64,000 bases of DNA from Pseudomonas_T sp032052615 (GCA_032052615.1 DAMBWF010000005.1:124001-188000); one strand, 5' to 3'. Numbered from the stretch's first letter, positions 24,248-32,906 are shown. Numbers and translations: made by a program. Notes: generated by a model from the sequence alone, not told the origin.

Positions 24248-24475
24248 ATGGGAAACCCTCCATATCCATCAACAACCTTGCAGGCTCGCGCCTGGTTCAA
24301 AGCTAACGGCGTCTGCATCGCCGACTGGAGCAAGGAGCGAGGGCTCAACCGCGACACCGTGTTCGATCTCTTGCGAGGCAAGATCAAAGGTCATCGCGGC
24401 GCAGCGCACCGGGCCGCTATTGCCTTGGGCTTGAAAGCAGACCCCAGCGCCAAACGGCAGGCGGCGGCCGCATGA
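24248..24475 (+). CDS. BcepMu gp16-family phage regulatory protein
   Basis: A 75-residue protein with LQARAWFKANGVCIADWSKE, then GLNRDTVFDLLRGKIKGHRG and AHRAAIALGLK. This matches the small DNA-binding-like family named after BcepMu gp16, and supports the BcepMu-like nature of this phage. First gene of the early unit, directly after the operators; it probably has the Ner role of shutting down repressor or early transcription. Confidence 0.82.
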   Translation: MGNPPYPSTTLQARAWFKANGVCIADWSKERGLNRDTVFDLLRGKIKGHRGAAHRAAIALGLKADPSAKRQAAAA

Positions 24476-24479
24476 TCAC

Positions 24480-24695
24480 TCACGGTAATGCCTGCAGCAA
24501 ACGAAGCATGCGCTGTTCGGCGCGCCATACGTCATCGTCTTTTCCGGTCAGTTTCGAAAGCGCTTCGAAATCGCTGATGAGTGCCTGCCTGTCCAGCGCC
24601 GTGCTCCGCTCAAGATGTAGCACTAAGAGCGCAAACGCCGACTCCAGCGCCGCCACGCTCCCGGTATGTCTATCAAGCCGATCCTGCCGCGTCAT
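24480..24695 (-). CDS. Small protein convergent with the gp16-type gene
   Basis: A 71-residue minus-strand frame beginning MTRQDRLDRHTGSVAALESA, with a hydrophobic helix (FALLVLHLERS) and a charged C-terminus (DDDVWRAEQRMLRLLQALP). The ATG at 24,695 is preceded by GGGGAG at good spacing. The opposite frame is Ser/Arg-rich and looks noncoding. Its stop lies 4 bp from the gp16-type stop. No family recognised. Confidence 0.55.
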   Translation of the reverse strand: MTRQDRLDRHTGSVAALESAFALLVLHLERSTALDRQALISDFEALSKLTGKDDDVWRAEQRMLRLLQALP

Positions 24696-24818
24696 CTCGA
24701 TCACTCCCCAGGCGATGAATGTACCCGAAAATATTGTGCATGGCGCAATGCCATTGCCAATTGCCAAAGCCGTTTTTTGTTTGGACGGCGGCTCCGGGCT
24801 TGTGCTGGAGAGCCTCCA

Positions 24819-25304
24819 ATGACGCCCGCTCAATGGAAGCGAGTGCAGCCGATCACCCTGCGCGATGCCCTCAAGCTCTGCCAGCAGCATGCTAAGGAGC
24901 GCTCCAACCACAGCATCGAGCGCATCGCCGCGCTGATGGGGCTGGAGGATCACTGGGCGCTCTACAAGTGGATCGCCAACGGCCGCATGCCAGCAGTGCT
25001 GATCCCAGCCTATGAGCAGGCCTGCGGCATCAATCTGGTGACCCGTTGGCTCGCAGGCAGCGGCGGCAAGCTGCTGATCGACGTACCCACCGGCCGCACC
25101 AGCAGCGCCCACGACATCCAGACCCTGCAGAGCACCCTGCATGAGGCCACCGGCCAATTGATGGGTTTCTACTCGGACAATGCCGAGGCCACCGCCACCC
25201 TGGCCGCCATCCAGGCCGGCCTGGAGGAACTGGCGTGGCATCGCGGCAACGTGCAGCAGCACACCAACCCGCAACTGGAACTAGGAGGTCATGACCGTGA
25301 GTGA
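24819..25304 (+). CDS. Early phage protein with helix-turn-helix-like region
   Basis: A 161-residue protein from the ATG at 24,819 (MTPAQWKRVQPITLRDALKL); the longer open frame upstream crosses an intergenic promoter region and the minus-strand gene. Residues ~30-75 (RIAALMGLEDHWALYKWIAN, then YEQACGINLVTRWLA) look like a Cro/YdaS-type HTH. The C-terminal half is helical. Early regulatory role inferred. Confidence 0.7.
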   Translation: MTPAQWKRVQPITLRDALKLCQQHAKERSNHSIERIAALMGLEDHWALYKWIANGRMPAVLIPAYEQACGINLVTRWLAGSGGKLLIDVPTGRTSSAHDIQTLQSTLHEATGQLMGFYSDNAEATATLAAIQAGLEELAWHRGNVQQHTNPQLELGGHDRE

Positions 25305-25533
25305 GGCCCTGGAGCTTTTCAACACCCTATTCGACGGCCCGCGCGATCCGCGCAGTACAGAGTACCAAGAAGGCTGCCTGTACATCCTGCGCCGCGAGCT
25401 GGATGGCATAGGCAAGAAAGATTGCCCCTACCGCATGCCCAGCGCCCAGGCCGATGCGTGGCTGGCGGGTTGCCAGGAAGGGGTGCGCCAGTACCGCTAC
25501 ATCCAGGGTGCCAATGCGGAGCACACAGCATGA
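25297..25533 (+). CDS. Small early phage protein, unknown
   Basis: A 78-residue protein beginning with GTG at 25,297 (MSEALELFNTLFDGPRD). AGGAGG at 25,283-25,288 is 8 bp before this GTG but only 2 bp before the ATG at 25,291, so the GTG is preferred. It has CLYILRRELDGIGKKDCPY and AWLAGCQEGVRQYRYI segments typical of short phage proteins of transposable phages. Function unknown. Confidence 0.65.
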   Translation: MSEALELFNTLFDGPRDPRSTEYQEGCLYILRRELDGIGKKDCPYRMPSAQADAWLAGCQEGVRQYRYIQGANAEHTA

Positions 25534-25844
25534 ACGACGCCAAATACACATCCGAGCAGGTGCAGCGAGTACTGCGCATCTTGCTGGCTCTTGCTGGAAA
25601 CGAGTTCCGGGGCATGACGCTGAAAGAGGTGGCCGAGGCCGCCGACTGCACCGCAGACAACGCCCTGCGTGGCTTAGAGAACCTGCGCACCGCCGGCCTG
25701 GCCGAGCGCAGTGCCTACGACGACAAGCGCTGGATGCTCGGGCCAAAGGTGCCGCAGATCGCCTTCCACTTCGATCAGGCGCTGCAGAAGGCCCAGCGCG
25801 AGCTGGACGAGCGCCGTAGCCGCTACACCCGCATTCCCAACTGA
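25530..25844 (+). CDS. Winged-helix (IclR/MarR-type) early regulator
   Basis: A 104-residue protein starting MNDAKYTSEQVQRVLRILLA, with the winged-HTH core MTLKEVAEAADCTADNALRG and AGLAERSAYDDKRWMLGP, like the N-terminal domain of IclR regulators but lacking the effector domain. ATG overlaps the previous stop (ATGA). In BcepMu-like phages similar small wHTH proteins lie upstream of the transposase. DNA target unknown. Confidence 0.72.
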   Translation: MNDAKYTSEQVQRVLRILLALAGNEFRGMTLKEVAEAADCTADNALRGLENLRTAGLAERSAYDDKRWMLGPKVPQIAFHFDQALQKAQRELDERRSRYTRIPN

Positions 25845-25860
25845 CCAAAGGAAGTAGTAC

Positions 25861-26856
25861 ATGGCCCGCAGAGCGAGCACCCCGGCAGCCACTCCGTTGC
25901 CCGAAACCAACAGCGAAGCCTTCCAGGACGAAGCCGGCGCCTTGAGCATGCTGGGCACTATCGCCCAGGGGCTGCAAGACGAGCGCGACCTAGTCAACCA
26001 GTTGCTTGGCCAGGCTCAGATGGCAAATGCGTTCGCCAAATTTTCGGAAACCGTTTCGACTTCCAAGCTGGCCTACGTCAAGGAAAACAAGCTGTATCGG
26101 GCTCTCAAGGGGAAGAAAACCGGAAACGGTTTCGAATTTTTGTCTGGCACCTGGGAAGAGTTCTGCGAATTGCTTGGCGTCACTGCGCGGAAGGTGGATA
26201 TGGATATCGCCAACCTCCAGGCTTTCGGCGAAGAAGCCCTTGAATTCATGTCTCGCATGGGTATCGGCTACCGCGAGCTGCGGCAGTACCGGCGGCTGCC
26301 CGAGGATCAGAAGGCCGCGCTGATCGAGGTCGCCAAGACCGGCGACAAGGAATCCTTCGTCGAGCTGGCCGAGGAGATCATCGCCAAGCACACCGCCGAG
26401 AAGGCCAAGCTGGAGAAGAAGCTGGCGGACGTCCAAGGCGACTATGACGCCCTGTCGAAGGTGGAGGCGGACACCAGCAAGAAGCTGCGCGACACCAAGC
26501 TGGAGCTTGAGCGCACTCAGCTCCGCACCGCGCCGTGGTCCGACAAGGTCGCCCCTTTCCAGATCGAGATCGCCAAGCGCCAGGCAGTCATCGAAGAATC
26601 CCTTGGCCGCCACCTGCAGGCCGTCGAAGCCCTGGACGCCTGGTATTTGAGCGAGCTGGCCGCAAAGCCGGACTACGACCCGGAGGACCCCGCCGAGATG
26701 CCGCTGGAGGTCCGCACCGTCCTGGTTGAGCTGCACGACGCGATCAATCGCGGCGCCCACCTGATCGCCTCCGCCCGCGCCACCCTCTACAACCGCTTCG
26801 GCGCTGAGCTGCAGCAGGCGCTGCAATACCAGCTGCCGATGCAGGAAGAAGCTTGA
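25861..26856 (+). CDS. Early phage protein with long coiled coil (upstream of transposase)
   Basis: A 331-residue protein. The N-terminal third contains LAYVKENKLYRALKGKK and GTWEEFCELLGVTARKVDMD, then IGYRELRQYRRLPEDQKAAL. Residues ~175-225 form a charged coiled coil (AEKAKLEKKLADVQGDYDAL). The C-terminal third is helical. No enzymatic motif seen. It lies directly before and overlaps the transposase gene, so a partner in transposition or its control is a reasonable inference. Function not established. Confidence 0.7.
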   Translation: MARRASTPAATPLPETNSEAFQDEAGALSMLGTIAQGLQDERDLVNQLLGQAQMANAFAKFSETVSTSKLAYVKENKLYRALKGKKTGNGFEFLSGTWEEFCELLGVTARKVDMDIANLQAFGEEALEFMSRMGIGYRELRQYRRLPEDQKAALIEVAKTGDKESFVELAEEIIAKHTAEKAKLEKKLADVQGDYDALSKVEADTSKKLRDTKLELERTQLRTAPWSDKVAPFQIEIAKRQAVIEESLGRHLQAVEALDAWYLSELAAKPDYDPEDPAEMPLEVRTVLVELHDAINRGAHLIASARATLYNRFGAELQQALQYQLPMQEEA

Positions 26857-28655
26857 TGGATGCCAAGGGGGTGGTCGATATGGCTATCACGCCAGATGTT
26901 CGCGAGTACCTGATGGAGCTGGCCCGGCGCCTCGATGCTGCTGAATGGGGGCGGCAAGGGATGATCATGGCCGACGCCGAGGAGTTTCTCGGTTGGTCGC
27001 CGGCCACCATCTATCGCCAGCTCAAGGCCGCGTGCGGCTGGAGCTCAGGGCGCAAGGCCCGCCGCGACAAGGGTTCTACTAGCGTCGCCGCCGATGCACT
27101 GAAGATGCTCGGTGCCATGCAGCGCGAGAGCCTGCGCGACAACGGTAAGCAGACGCTGTTCACCACCACGGCAAGGTCGATCCTGGAGCAGAACGGCACC
27201 CACCTTGGCGTCAGTAACGGGCACCTCAACCGACTGATCGCAGCGCGCAACCTGAACGTGGCAAGCCAGCGCCAGGTGGACCCCGTGCAGGCTCTGCGCG
27301 CGCCGCACCCGAACTACCTGCATGAGGTCGACCCCTCGCTCTGCCTTGTGTACTACCTCAAGGGGCGGCAGCACATCATGCGCGAGCGCGAGTTCTACAA
27401 GAACAAGCTGGAGAACTTCGCCAGGGTCAAGCTGAAGGTCTGGCGCTACGTGCTGTATGACCGCGCCAGCGGCGCCCTGGTGGTGTGGTACTGCGAGGCA
27501 GCAGGCGAGAATCAGCACAGCCTGTTCGACTTCCTGATGCACGCCTGGGGCAAGCAAGAGAATCGCCTATTCCACGGCGTGCCCAAATTCATGCTTTGGG
27601 ATAAAGGCTCGGCAAACACCAGCAGCGCGATCAAGAACCTGCTTCGCCGCCTGGAGGTGGAGCCGCTGGAGCATGAGGCCGGCAACGCTCGCGCCAAGGG
27701 CGGCGTAGAGGTCGGCAACAACATCGTCGAGACTCAGTTCGAGAGCCGCCTGCGCTTCGATCCAGTTGACCACATCGCCGAGCTGAACTTCGCGGCGGCC
27801 GCATGGGCCGAGGCCTACAACGCCAACCTGGTGCCGCACCAAGACACCCGCCTGCGCCGGCCTGGACTGGCCGCGCCAGTTGCGCGTTATGACCTCTGGC
27901 AGTTGATACGAGCGGACCAGCTGCGTCTGCTGCCCAGCGTTGACGTCTGCCGCTCGCTGATGACCAGCCGCGAGGTGGAGCGCAAGGTCAACCCGGACAT
28001 GACGATCCAATTCAAGCATCCCGAGGCTGATGCTTCGGCGCTGTACAGCCTGCGCGGCTTGGACGGTGTCACCGTAGGCAGCACCGTTGCCGTCAGCGCC
28101 TTGGTCTATGGCGACTGCGCTGTGCAGATCGAGGTTCCGCGCTTCGACGGCGAGATGCTGACCTATCGGGTTGAGCCGCTCCGCGACTTCGACACCTTCG
28201 GTCAGCGCCTGGACGCGGCTGTTCCCGGCCAGGAATACAAGTCGCAGCCGGAGACCGCTATCGAGCATGCGGCCAAGGCCATGGACGCGCTGGCCTACCC
28301 GGAGCAGGACGCCAAGGTGGCCAGGGCCAAGAACGTCACGCCATTCAGCGGCCAGCTCGACGCCCACCGCCATCTACAGAAGGTCGAGCACCCCGCTTAC
28401 CTCCCACGTCAGGGCAGCGAGATCGACACACCCGAGCACCTGCGCGCCCAGGTGCCGACACTCTCCGCGATGCAGGCCATGCTCCGGGTCGCCGAGGCCA
28501 TCGGTCGCAATCTGACGGCCGAGGAGAACACCTGGCTACGTAGCACCTTCAAGGATGGCGTACCGGAGGACCGGGTCAGCGCCCTTATCGAGCAATTCAC
28601 CCGGCCGGCTGCTGTTCCTCCTGCAACGAATCAAGGCGGCCTGCGGGCCGTGTAA
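26856..28655 (+). CDS. DDE transposase (MuA functional analogue, BcepMu type)
   Basis: A 599-residue transposase. The ATG at 26,856 overlaps the upstream TGA; an ATG at 26,880 is the alternative. The N-terminus has a HTH (DAEEFLGWSPATIYRQLKAA). The catalytic core shows D in LHEVDPSL (about residue 159), D in KFMLWDKGSAN (~249) and E 36 residues later in KGGVEVGNN (~285), a D-D(35)E arrangement. A Mu-type C-terminal beta domain follows. It catalyses replicative transposition and integration. Followed closely by the ATPase gene. Confidence 0.92.
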   Translation: MDAKGVVDMAITPDVREYLMELARRLDAAEWGRQGMIMADAEEFLGWSPATIYRQLKAACGWSSGRKARRDKGSTSVAADALKMLGAMQRESLRDNGKQTLFTTTARSILEQNGTHLGVSNGHLNRLIAARNLNVASQRQVDPVQALRAPHPNYLHEVDPSLCLVYYLKGRQHIMREREFYKNKLENFARVKLKVWRYVLYDRASGALVVWYCEAAGENQHSLFDFLMHAWGKQENRLFHGVPKFMLWDKGSANTSSAIKNLLRRLEVEPLEHEAGNARAKGGVEVGNNIVETQFESRLRFDPVDHIAELNFAAAAWAEAYNANLVPHQDTRLRRPGLAAPVARYDLWQLIRADQLRLLPSVDVCRSLMTSREVERKVNPDMTIQFKHPEADASALYSLRGLDGVTVGSTVAVSALVYGDCAVQIEVPRFDGEMLTYRVEPLRDFDTFGQRLDAAVPGQEYKSQPETAIEHAAKAMDALAYPEQDAKVARAKNVTPFSGQLDAHRHLQKVEHPAYLPRQGSEIDTPEHLRAQVPTLSAMQAMLRVAEAIGRNLTAEENTWLRSTFKDGVPEDRVSALIEQFTRPAAVPPATNQGGLRAV

Positions 28656-28664
28656 GGACGCCTC

Positions 28665-29909
28665 ATGAAGATGAAGTTGAAGCGAGTTCTTGCCGAGCTG
28701 CGAATTCAGCAGAACGAGCTGGCCGCTGCCCTGGAGAAGCCGGACGGCCAACCCCTGAGCGAGGCGACCATCGCTCAGTTGGTCAACCACGGCCAGTGGC
28801 CCAAGAGCCTGGGGCGGGTGGGGTTGGAACTCAAGATCAAGGAAACGCTGGTCGCCCGTGGGGCGCACAGCGAGCACCTACGCGACCTGTTCAGGATGGA
28901 AGAAGAAGGAGCCGATGCAGCGCCAGTCTTGGCGGGCGACGCTGCATCGGCGCTCAGCAATGCCAACAGCAAAGAGAGCGAGACCATGTTACTAGGAAAA
29001 ATCCGATTGGCAGCCGAAACCAGGCAGCACTTCCGCCTGGAGAGCGATCCGTTCGACAACGAGATGCACGGCAGCGATGCCGTCTATCTGTCCGATGACA
29101 TCCGCTATGTCCGTCAGGCCATCCGCCAGACGGCGAAGCATGGCGGCATGCTGGCCGTGATCGGTGAGTCTGGCGCTGGCAAGTCGACCTTGCGCCAGGA
29201 CCTGGAGGAGTGGATCGAGGCCAACAGCGAACCAATCAAGCTGATCGAGCCCTTTGTGCTGGGCAGCGACGACAGCCCGAGTAAGGGCAAGCCTATCAAG
29301 TCCATTGACCTGATAGGCGCGGTCATTCGCTGCATCGGGCGTGGCGAGATGCCCAAGGGCAGCCTGGAAGATCGTTCCAACCAGATGTATGAACTGCTGA
29401 AGAATCAGGCCAGGTCGGGCAAGCAGCACGTCCTGCTGATCGAGGAGGCGCATGCGCTGAGCAAGTCGACGCTCAAGCACTTGAAGCGCTTCTATGAACT
29501 CCGTGCCGGCTTCAAGCAATTGCTGTCCATCATTCTGATCGGCCAGACGGAGCTGAACGACAAGCTCGACGAGGACGACCCAGACGTCCGCGAGGTGGTT
29601 CAGCGCTGCGAGAAGGTCTGGCTGCAACCGCTGGACAACAATCTCGAAGCCTATCTTGCTCACAAGTTCCAGCGGGCCGGGGCGAACTACCTGGACATAT
29701 TCGACGAGTCCGCATTCAGCGAAATCCGCTACCGCCTGCAGACCAGTAAGACCGTAGGCAAGGGCGCAACCCGTACCGTTAAAAAGCTCTCGCTGTGCTA
29801 TCCGCTGGTCGTGAACAACCTCGTCAGCGGCGCGATGAATCAGGCGCTCAAGGTCGGAGAGCGCAAGCTCAGCGGCGAGCTGATCGCTGCCGCGCTGCGG
29901 GGGGTGTGA
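28665..29909 (+). CDS. Transposition ATPase (MuB-like AAA protein)
   Basis: A 414-residue protein. The N-terminal ~65 residues form an HTH-like domain (KRVLAELRIQQNELAAALEK). The AAA part has Walker A GESGAGKST and Walker B HVLLIEEAH, then IILIGQTELNDKL and REVVQRCEKVWLQPL. MuB-type proteins select target DNA and stimulate the transposase. Begins 9 bp after the transposase stop. Confidence 0.92.
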   Translation: MKMKLKRVLAELRIQQNELAAALEKPDGQPLSEATIAQLVNHGQWPKSLGRVGLELKIKETLVARGAHSEHLRDLFRMEEEGADAAPVLAGDAASALSNANSKESETMLLGKIRLAAETRQHFRLESDPFDNEMHGSDAVYLSDDIRYVRQAIRQTAKHGGMLAVIGESGAGKSTLRQDLEEWIEANSEPIKLIEPFVLGSDDSPSKGKPIKSIDLIGAVIRCIGRGEMPKGSLEDRSNQMYELLKNQARSGKQHVLLIEEAHALSKSTLKHLKRFYELRAGFKQLLSIILIGQTELNDKLDEDDPDVREVVQRCEKVWLQPLDNNLEAYLAHKFQRAGANYLDIFDESAFSEIRYRLQTSKTVGKGATRTVKKLSLCYPLVVNNLVSGAMNQALKVGERKLSGELIAAALRGV

Positions 29910-29910
29910 G

Positions 29911-30087
29911 ATGCAGACCGCGTCCCTGATCTTCACCGACGAGCCGGATGGCAAAGTCAATGTGTGCCTGGCGTTCAACCCTGCGCTTCCTGGCGGCTCG
30001 CATGTCACGCCGGCCATCGCTCTGGCGCTAAAGGCGCTCCGGTTCGTAGCCAAGCAAGGCCGGGCCTCGGCCGTTGAGGAGGAATGA
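29911..30087 (+). CDS. 58-residue early phage protein
   Basis: Starts at the ATG 1 bp after the ATPase stop: MQTASLIFTDEPDGKVNVCL, then FNPALPGGSHVTPAIALALK and ends VEEE. Tight packing between two genes and the coding-like composition support it. Similar short proteins are common after B genes in Mu-like phages. No function known. Confidence 0.68.
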   Translation: MQTASLIFTDEPDGKVNVCLAFNPALPGGSHVTPAIALALKALRFVAKQGRASAVEEE

Positions 30088-30089
30088 GA

Positions 30090-30443
30090 ATGGCCGACGC
30101 CCAAGCCTCTCGTCTGCAACTGGTCAGCGCTCCGGCGCCGGCCAAGGCCAATAAGTCTCCACTCAGCATCCTGGACGAGCAGTTCCTGCCCGCGCTGGGA
30201 CGCTTCAACCAACTGCACCGCGACCTCCGCGCCGCTGGCATCCCGCTGGACGGCTGGAATTTCCCGGACAACTGCATGGTGATCGAGGAGGAGCACACCG
30301 AACTGCTGTCGCGTGCATTCGCCCACGAAATCCGAGCCGCTCGCACCAAGGGCTTCCCCGGCAGCTGGATGGCCCGCCACACGGTCACGATCCGTGGCAT
30401 CGACGTGGTGTGGTTCACCGTTATGAAGGAGCAGGATCAATGA
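30090..30443 (+). CDS. Early phage protein, unknown
   Basis: A 117-residue protein, ATG at 30,090 with AGGAGG 7 bp upstream (the in-frame ATG at 30,084 lies too close to it). Sequence includes SILDEQFLPALGRFNQLHRD, then EEEHTELLSRAFAHEIRAAR and RHTVTIRGIDVVWFTV. No recognised domain. It overlaps the following membrane protein gene by 4 bp. Confidence 0.68.
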   Translation: MADAQASRLQLVSAPAPAKANKSPLSILDEQFLPALGRFNQLHRDLRAAGIPLDGWNFPDNCMVIEEEHTELLSRAFAHEIRAARTKGFPGSWMARHTVTIRGIDVVWFTVMKEQDQ

Positions 30444-30982
30444 ATCTGGAAATCATCAAGCTCGCAGGCCGTGCTGGCCTGTATCTCATGCTGTGTTGCG
30501 TCGCCCTCGCGGCTAGCACCGTCGCCCTGGCGTTCATAGACAACAAGCTGGCCCAAGGTTTGGGAAGTGCGGCTGTGATGCCTGCGCTGATGCTCGGGGG
30601 CGTAGTCATGATCGTTGCTCTTTCACAGGCGGTGGCGGCCTTGGGTGTCCGCCAGTCCTTGGAGACGGACGTCGCCCATGAAATACCGGTCCGCACGTTG
30701 GCTACCGCCCTGCGTGAGCGCTACGACACGTTGGTGGTTCGAGGCTCCACTTTGCAGGGAGTACCACGCGAAGCGGCAGGTGGTGAAGTGGTCGCCTGGG
30801 CAGCTGGTCATTCCCTCGCTGAGCTGGGTCCCCTGGAGAGCTTTGTCCAGGATTTGGCGGACGGCACCTATGAAGGCGACAGCATCGAGTGCCTACAGAG
30901 CGAGTCCGAGCGCGTGCTTGATCTGTCGCGTCGCCAGCGCGAGCAGGGCTGGATCGATACGGAGGAGAAGGCCGATGCCTGA
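30440..30982 (+). CDS. Early phage membrane protein, two helices
   Basis: A 180-residue protein starting MNLEIIKLAGRAGLYLMLCC. Two membrane segments (residues ~13-33 and ~45-65) are followed by a ~110-residue cytoplasmic part ending in a charged helix (LDLSRRQREQGWIDTEEKAD). ATGA overlap with the preceding gene decides the start. Function unknown; host takeover or membrane-associated functions are typical for such early genes. Confidence 0.68.
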   Translation: MNLEIIKLAGRAGLYLMLCCVALAASTVALAFIDNKLAQGLGSAAVMPALMLGGVVMIVALSQAVAALGVRQSLETDVAHEIPVRTLATALRERYDTLVVRGSTLQGVPREAAGGEVVAWAAGHSLAELGPLESFVQDLADGTYEGDSIECLQSESERVLDLSRRQREQGWIDTEEKADA

Positions 30983-31145
30983 GCTTCTGAAATGCCGCCG
31001 CTGCCGCTGGGTCGGCACCCATGCCGAGCTGCGCTCAGTCAAGGACCCGAAGACTCACGGTCTCTACAACAACGTCTGCCCGCGCTGCGGTTGCAAGTCG
31101 TTCACCGATGCCCCACCCCCGAGCGAGGAGCAGAACCATGGTTGA
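30975..31145 (+). CDS. Small zinc-ribbon protein (56 residues)
   Basis: MPELLKCRRCRWVGTHAEL followed by NNVCPRCGCKSFTDA: two CxxC knuckles spaced as in a zinc ribbon. The ATG at 30,975 overlaps the preceding gene by 8 bp and the stop overlaps the DUF3164 start. Probably a nucleic-acid- or protein-binding early factor. Confidence 0.72.
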   Translation: MPELLKCRRCRWVGTHAELRSVKDPKTHGLYNNVCPRCGCKSFTDAPPPSEEQNHG

Positions 31146-31764
31146 TACCCAACAAACCCCGATCCCGGACGGCTGGCGCCAAGACGCCCAAGGCCGCCTG
31201 GTGGCGATCAGCAAAATCGACCCCATCGACATTGCTCGCGACGAGCTGGTGCTGGAGATCTTCACCAAGGCCAAAGCCCTGCAGGATGCCCTCAAGGATT
31301 TCAAGGGCGGGGTGTTTGGCGACATCGCTGCTTTCGTCGAAATGAGCGCCGAGCAGTACGGCGTCAAGCTCGGTGGAGCGAAGGGGAACGTCACACTGCG
31401 CAGCTACTGCGGCCGGTACAAGATCGAGCGCGCAATGCAGGACTACATCGCCTTCGACGAGCGCCTGCAGGCCGCCAAGGCATTGGTAGACGAGTGCCTG
31501 CTCGACTGGCTCGAAGGGGCGCAGCCTGAGGTTGCGACCATCATCCGCGACGCCTTTTCGGTCGATAAGGCCGGCAAGATTCGCGTTACCGCTGTGCTCT
31601 CGCTGCGCCGCTACAAGTTCGACGATCCGCGCTGGAAGAAGGCGATGGACATCATCAGCGACGCGGTCCAGGTCGTAGCCACTAAAGCCTACGTGCGGGT
31701 CTATGAGCGGGTCGGCGACAGCGACCAGTTCAAGCCTGTTTGCCTTGATCTGGCGGGGGTGTGA
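31138..31764 (+). CDS. DUF3164 phage protein
   Basis: A 208-residue protein with IPDGWRQDAQGRLVAISKID, DIARDELVLEIFTKAKALQD and GNVTLRSYCGRYKIERAMQD, the conserved DUF3164 pattern in early regions of Mu-like phages. The ATG at 31,138 is decided by the overlap with the zinc-ribbon gene. Role unknown, possibly host-nuclease inhibition or recombination. Confidence 0.86.
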   Translation: MVDTQQTPIPDGWRQDAQGRLVAISKIDPIDIARDELVLEIFTKAKALQDALKDFKGGVFGDIAAFVEMSAEQYGVKLGGAKGNVTLRSYCGRYKIERAMQDYIAFDERLQAAKALVDECLLDWLEGAQPEVATIIRDAFSVDKAGKIRVTAVLSLRRYKFDDPRWKKAMDIISDAVQVVATKAYVRVYERVGDSDQFKPVCLDLAGV

Positions 31765-31765
31765 C

Positions 31766-32473
31766 ATGGACCAGGACCGCATCCTCGACAAGATCAAGAA
31801 GTGCATGGAGATCGCGAAGTCGAAGACCGCCAACGCAAACGAGGCCGAGATTGCACTACGTCAGGCCCGCAAGCTGATGGACGCGCACAGCCTGGAGATG
31901 GGCGACGTGCTGGCCAGCATGGCCTGCGAGGTCACCATTGAGGCCGGCTCCGAAGGTTCGCCACCGGCCTGGCGGGTGCGCTTGGCCCAGGTGTGCGCCC
32001 ATGCTTTCGGCACCAAGATGATCATCACCTCAAAGCTGATGCCGCACTTCGATGTTGTTGGCGCGTTCATCTTCGTCGGCTGCTCGGCTGCACCGGAGCT
32101 GACGGGCTACGCCTATCAGGTGCTGGAGCGACAGCTCCAGAAGGCCCGCCGCGAGTTCTTGAAGTCGCCGAATAACAAGCGCTGCAAGCGGTCGACGAAG
32201 GTCGCCCGTGGCGACCACTTCGCCAACGGATGGATCGATGCCGTGTACCGCAAGGTCGACGAATTCGCGGGGGTCGATGACAGCGTCGCCGATGCCATCC
32301 AGGCATACATGGCGAAGCATCACCCGGACCTTGGCAAGTTCGAGATGAAGCGCCGCAAGCTGAAAGCCCGCGACGAAGGCGCCGCCAAGGCTGGTTATCT
32401 GGCCGGCAAGTCCGCCCAGCTCCACCACGCAGTAGGTCACCAGCCTACCGCCCGACTGACACACGGGGTGTAG
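31766..32473 (+). CDS. DUF2786 domain phage protein
   Basis: A 235-residue protein. The N-terminal ~40 residues match DUF2786 (ILDKIKKCMEIAKSKTANAN, then EAEIALRQARKLMDAHSLE). The C-terminal part (VRLAQVCAHAFGTKMIITSK, KRSTKVARGDHFANGWIDAV) is the linked domain common in these proteins. Starts 1 bp after the DUF3164 stop. Function unknown. Confidence 0.85.
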   Translation: MDQDRILDKIKKCMEIAKSKTANANEAEIALRQARKLMDAHSLEMGDVLASMACEVTIEAGSEGSPPAWRVRLAQVCAHAFGTKMIITSKLMPHFDVVGAFIFVGCSAAPELTGYAYQVLERQLQKARREFLKSPNNKRCKRSTKVARGDHFANGWIDAVYRKVDEFAGVDDSVADAIQAYMAKHHPDLGKFEMKRRKLKARDEGAAKAGYLAGKSAQLHHAVGHQPTARLTHGV

Positions 32474-32475
32474 CC

Positions 32476-32691
32476 ATGAGCCTGATAAGCCAATGCAACT
32501 TCGAGCAAACCACCCTGGCCCAGGTGGTCCAGCAGGCGGAAGACGAAACGGCCGACACATTCGACCTTGTTCATCTAAGCCTGGATTCCGGGCGTGAGCT
32601 GATCCTGGTAGCCATCTCGGGCGACGAGCTGGACTCGGTCAGCATGGTCCTGGAAGGCGTCCGTAACCTCATGCCCAAGGAGGTGGCCTGA
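32476..32691 (+). CDS. Small early phage protein, unknown
   Basis: A 71-residue acidic protein (MSLISQCNFEQTTLAQVVQQ, then SLDSGRELILVAISGDELDS). Packed between DUF2786 and the next small gene, whose ATG overlaps its TGA. No membrane segment or known motif. Confidence 0.62.
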   Translation: MSLISQCNFEQTTLAQVVQQAEDETADTFDLVHLSLDSGRELILVAISGDELDSVSMVLEGVRNLMPKEVA

Positions 32692-32906
32692 TGGAGCGCT
32701 ACCACACGACAGCCGGTGATCCTCCACACCTCCACTCGGAGGCCAAGGCGTCGGCCAGCGCGATGCTGGCCGAACAGGTAGAGGCATTCCTGGCACGCGG
32801 CGGCCGCGTCCAGGAGATTGGCCACCAGATGCGCGAGACCCCCGAGCCTTTCGTCATCAACGTGCGCACGACGCCCGTCTACAACGATAACGGGGGCGCA
32901 CGATGA
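32691..32906 (+). CDS. Small early phage protein, unknown
   Basis: A 71-residue protein with LAEQVEAFLARGGRVQEIGH, a pattern shared by short phage proteins of Mu-like and lambdoid genomes. Overlaps the GemA gene by 4 bp. Function unknown. Confidence 0.64.
   Translation: MERYHTTAGDPPHLHSEAKASASAMLAEQVEAFLARGGRVQEIGHQMRETPEPFVINVRTTPVYNDNGGAR

Noticed and set aside
24472..24822. 116-codon plus-strand frame after the gp16-type gene
   Set aside because: Ser/Arg/Cys-rich, antisense to the better supported 71-residue minus-strand gene.
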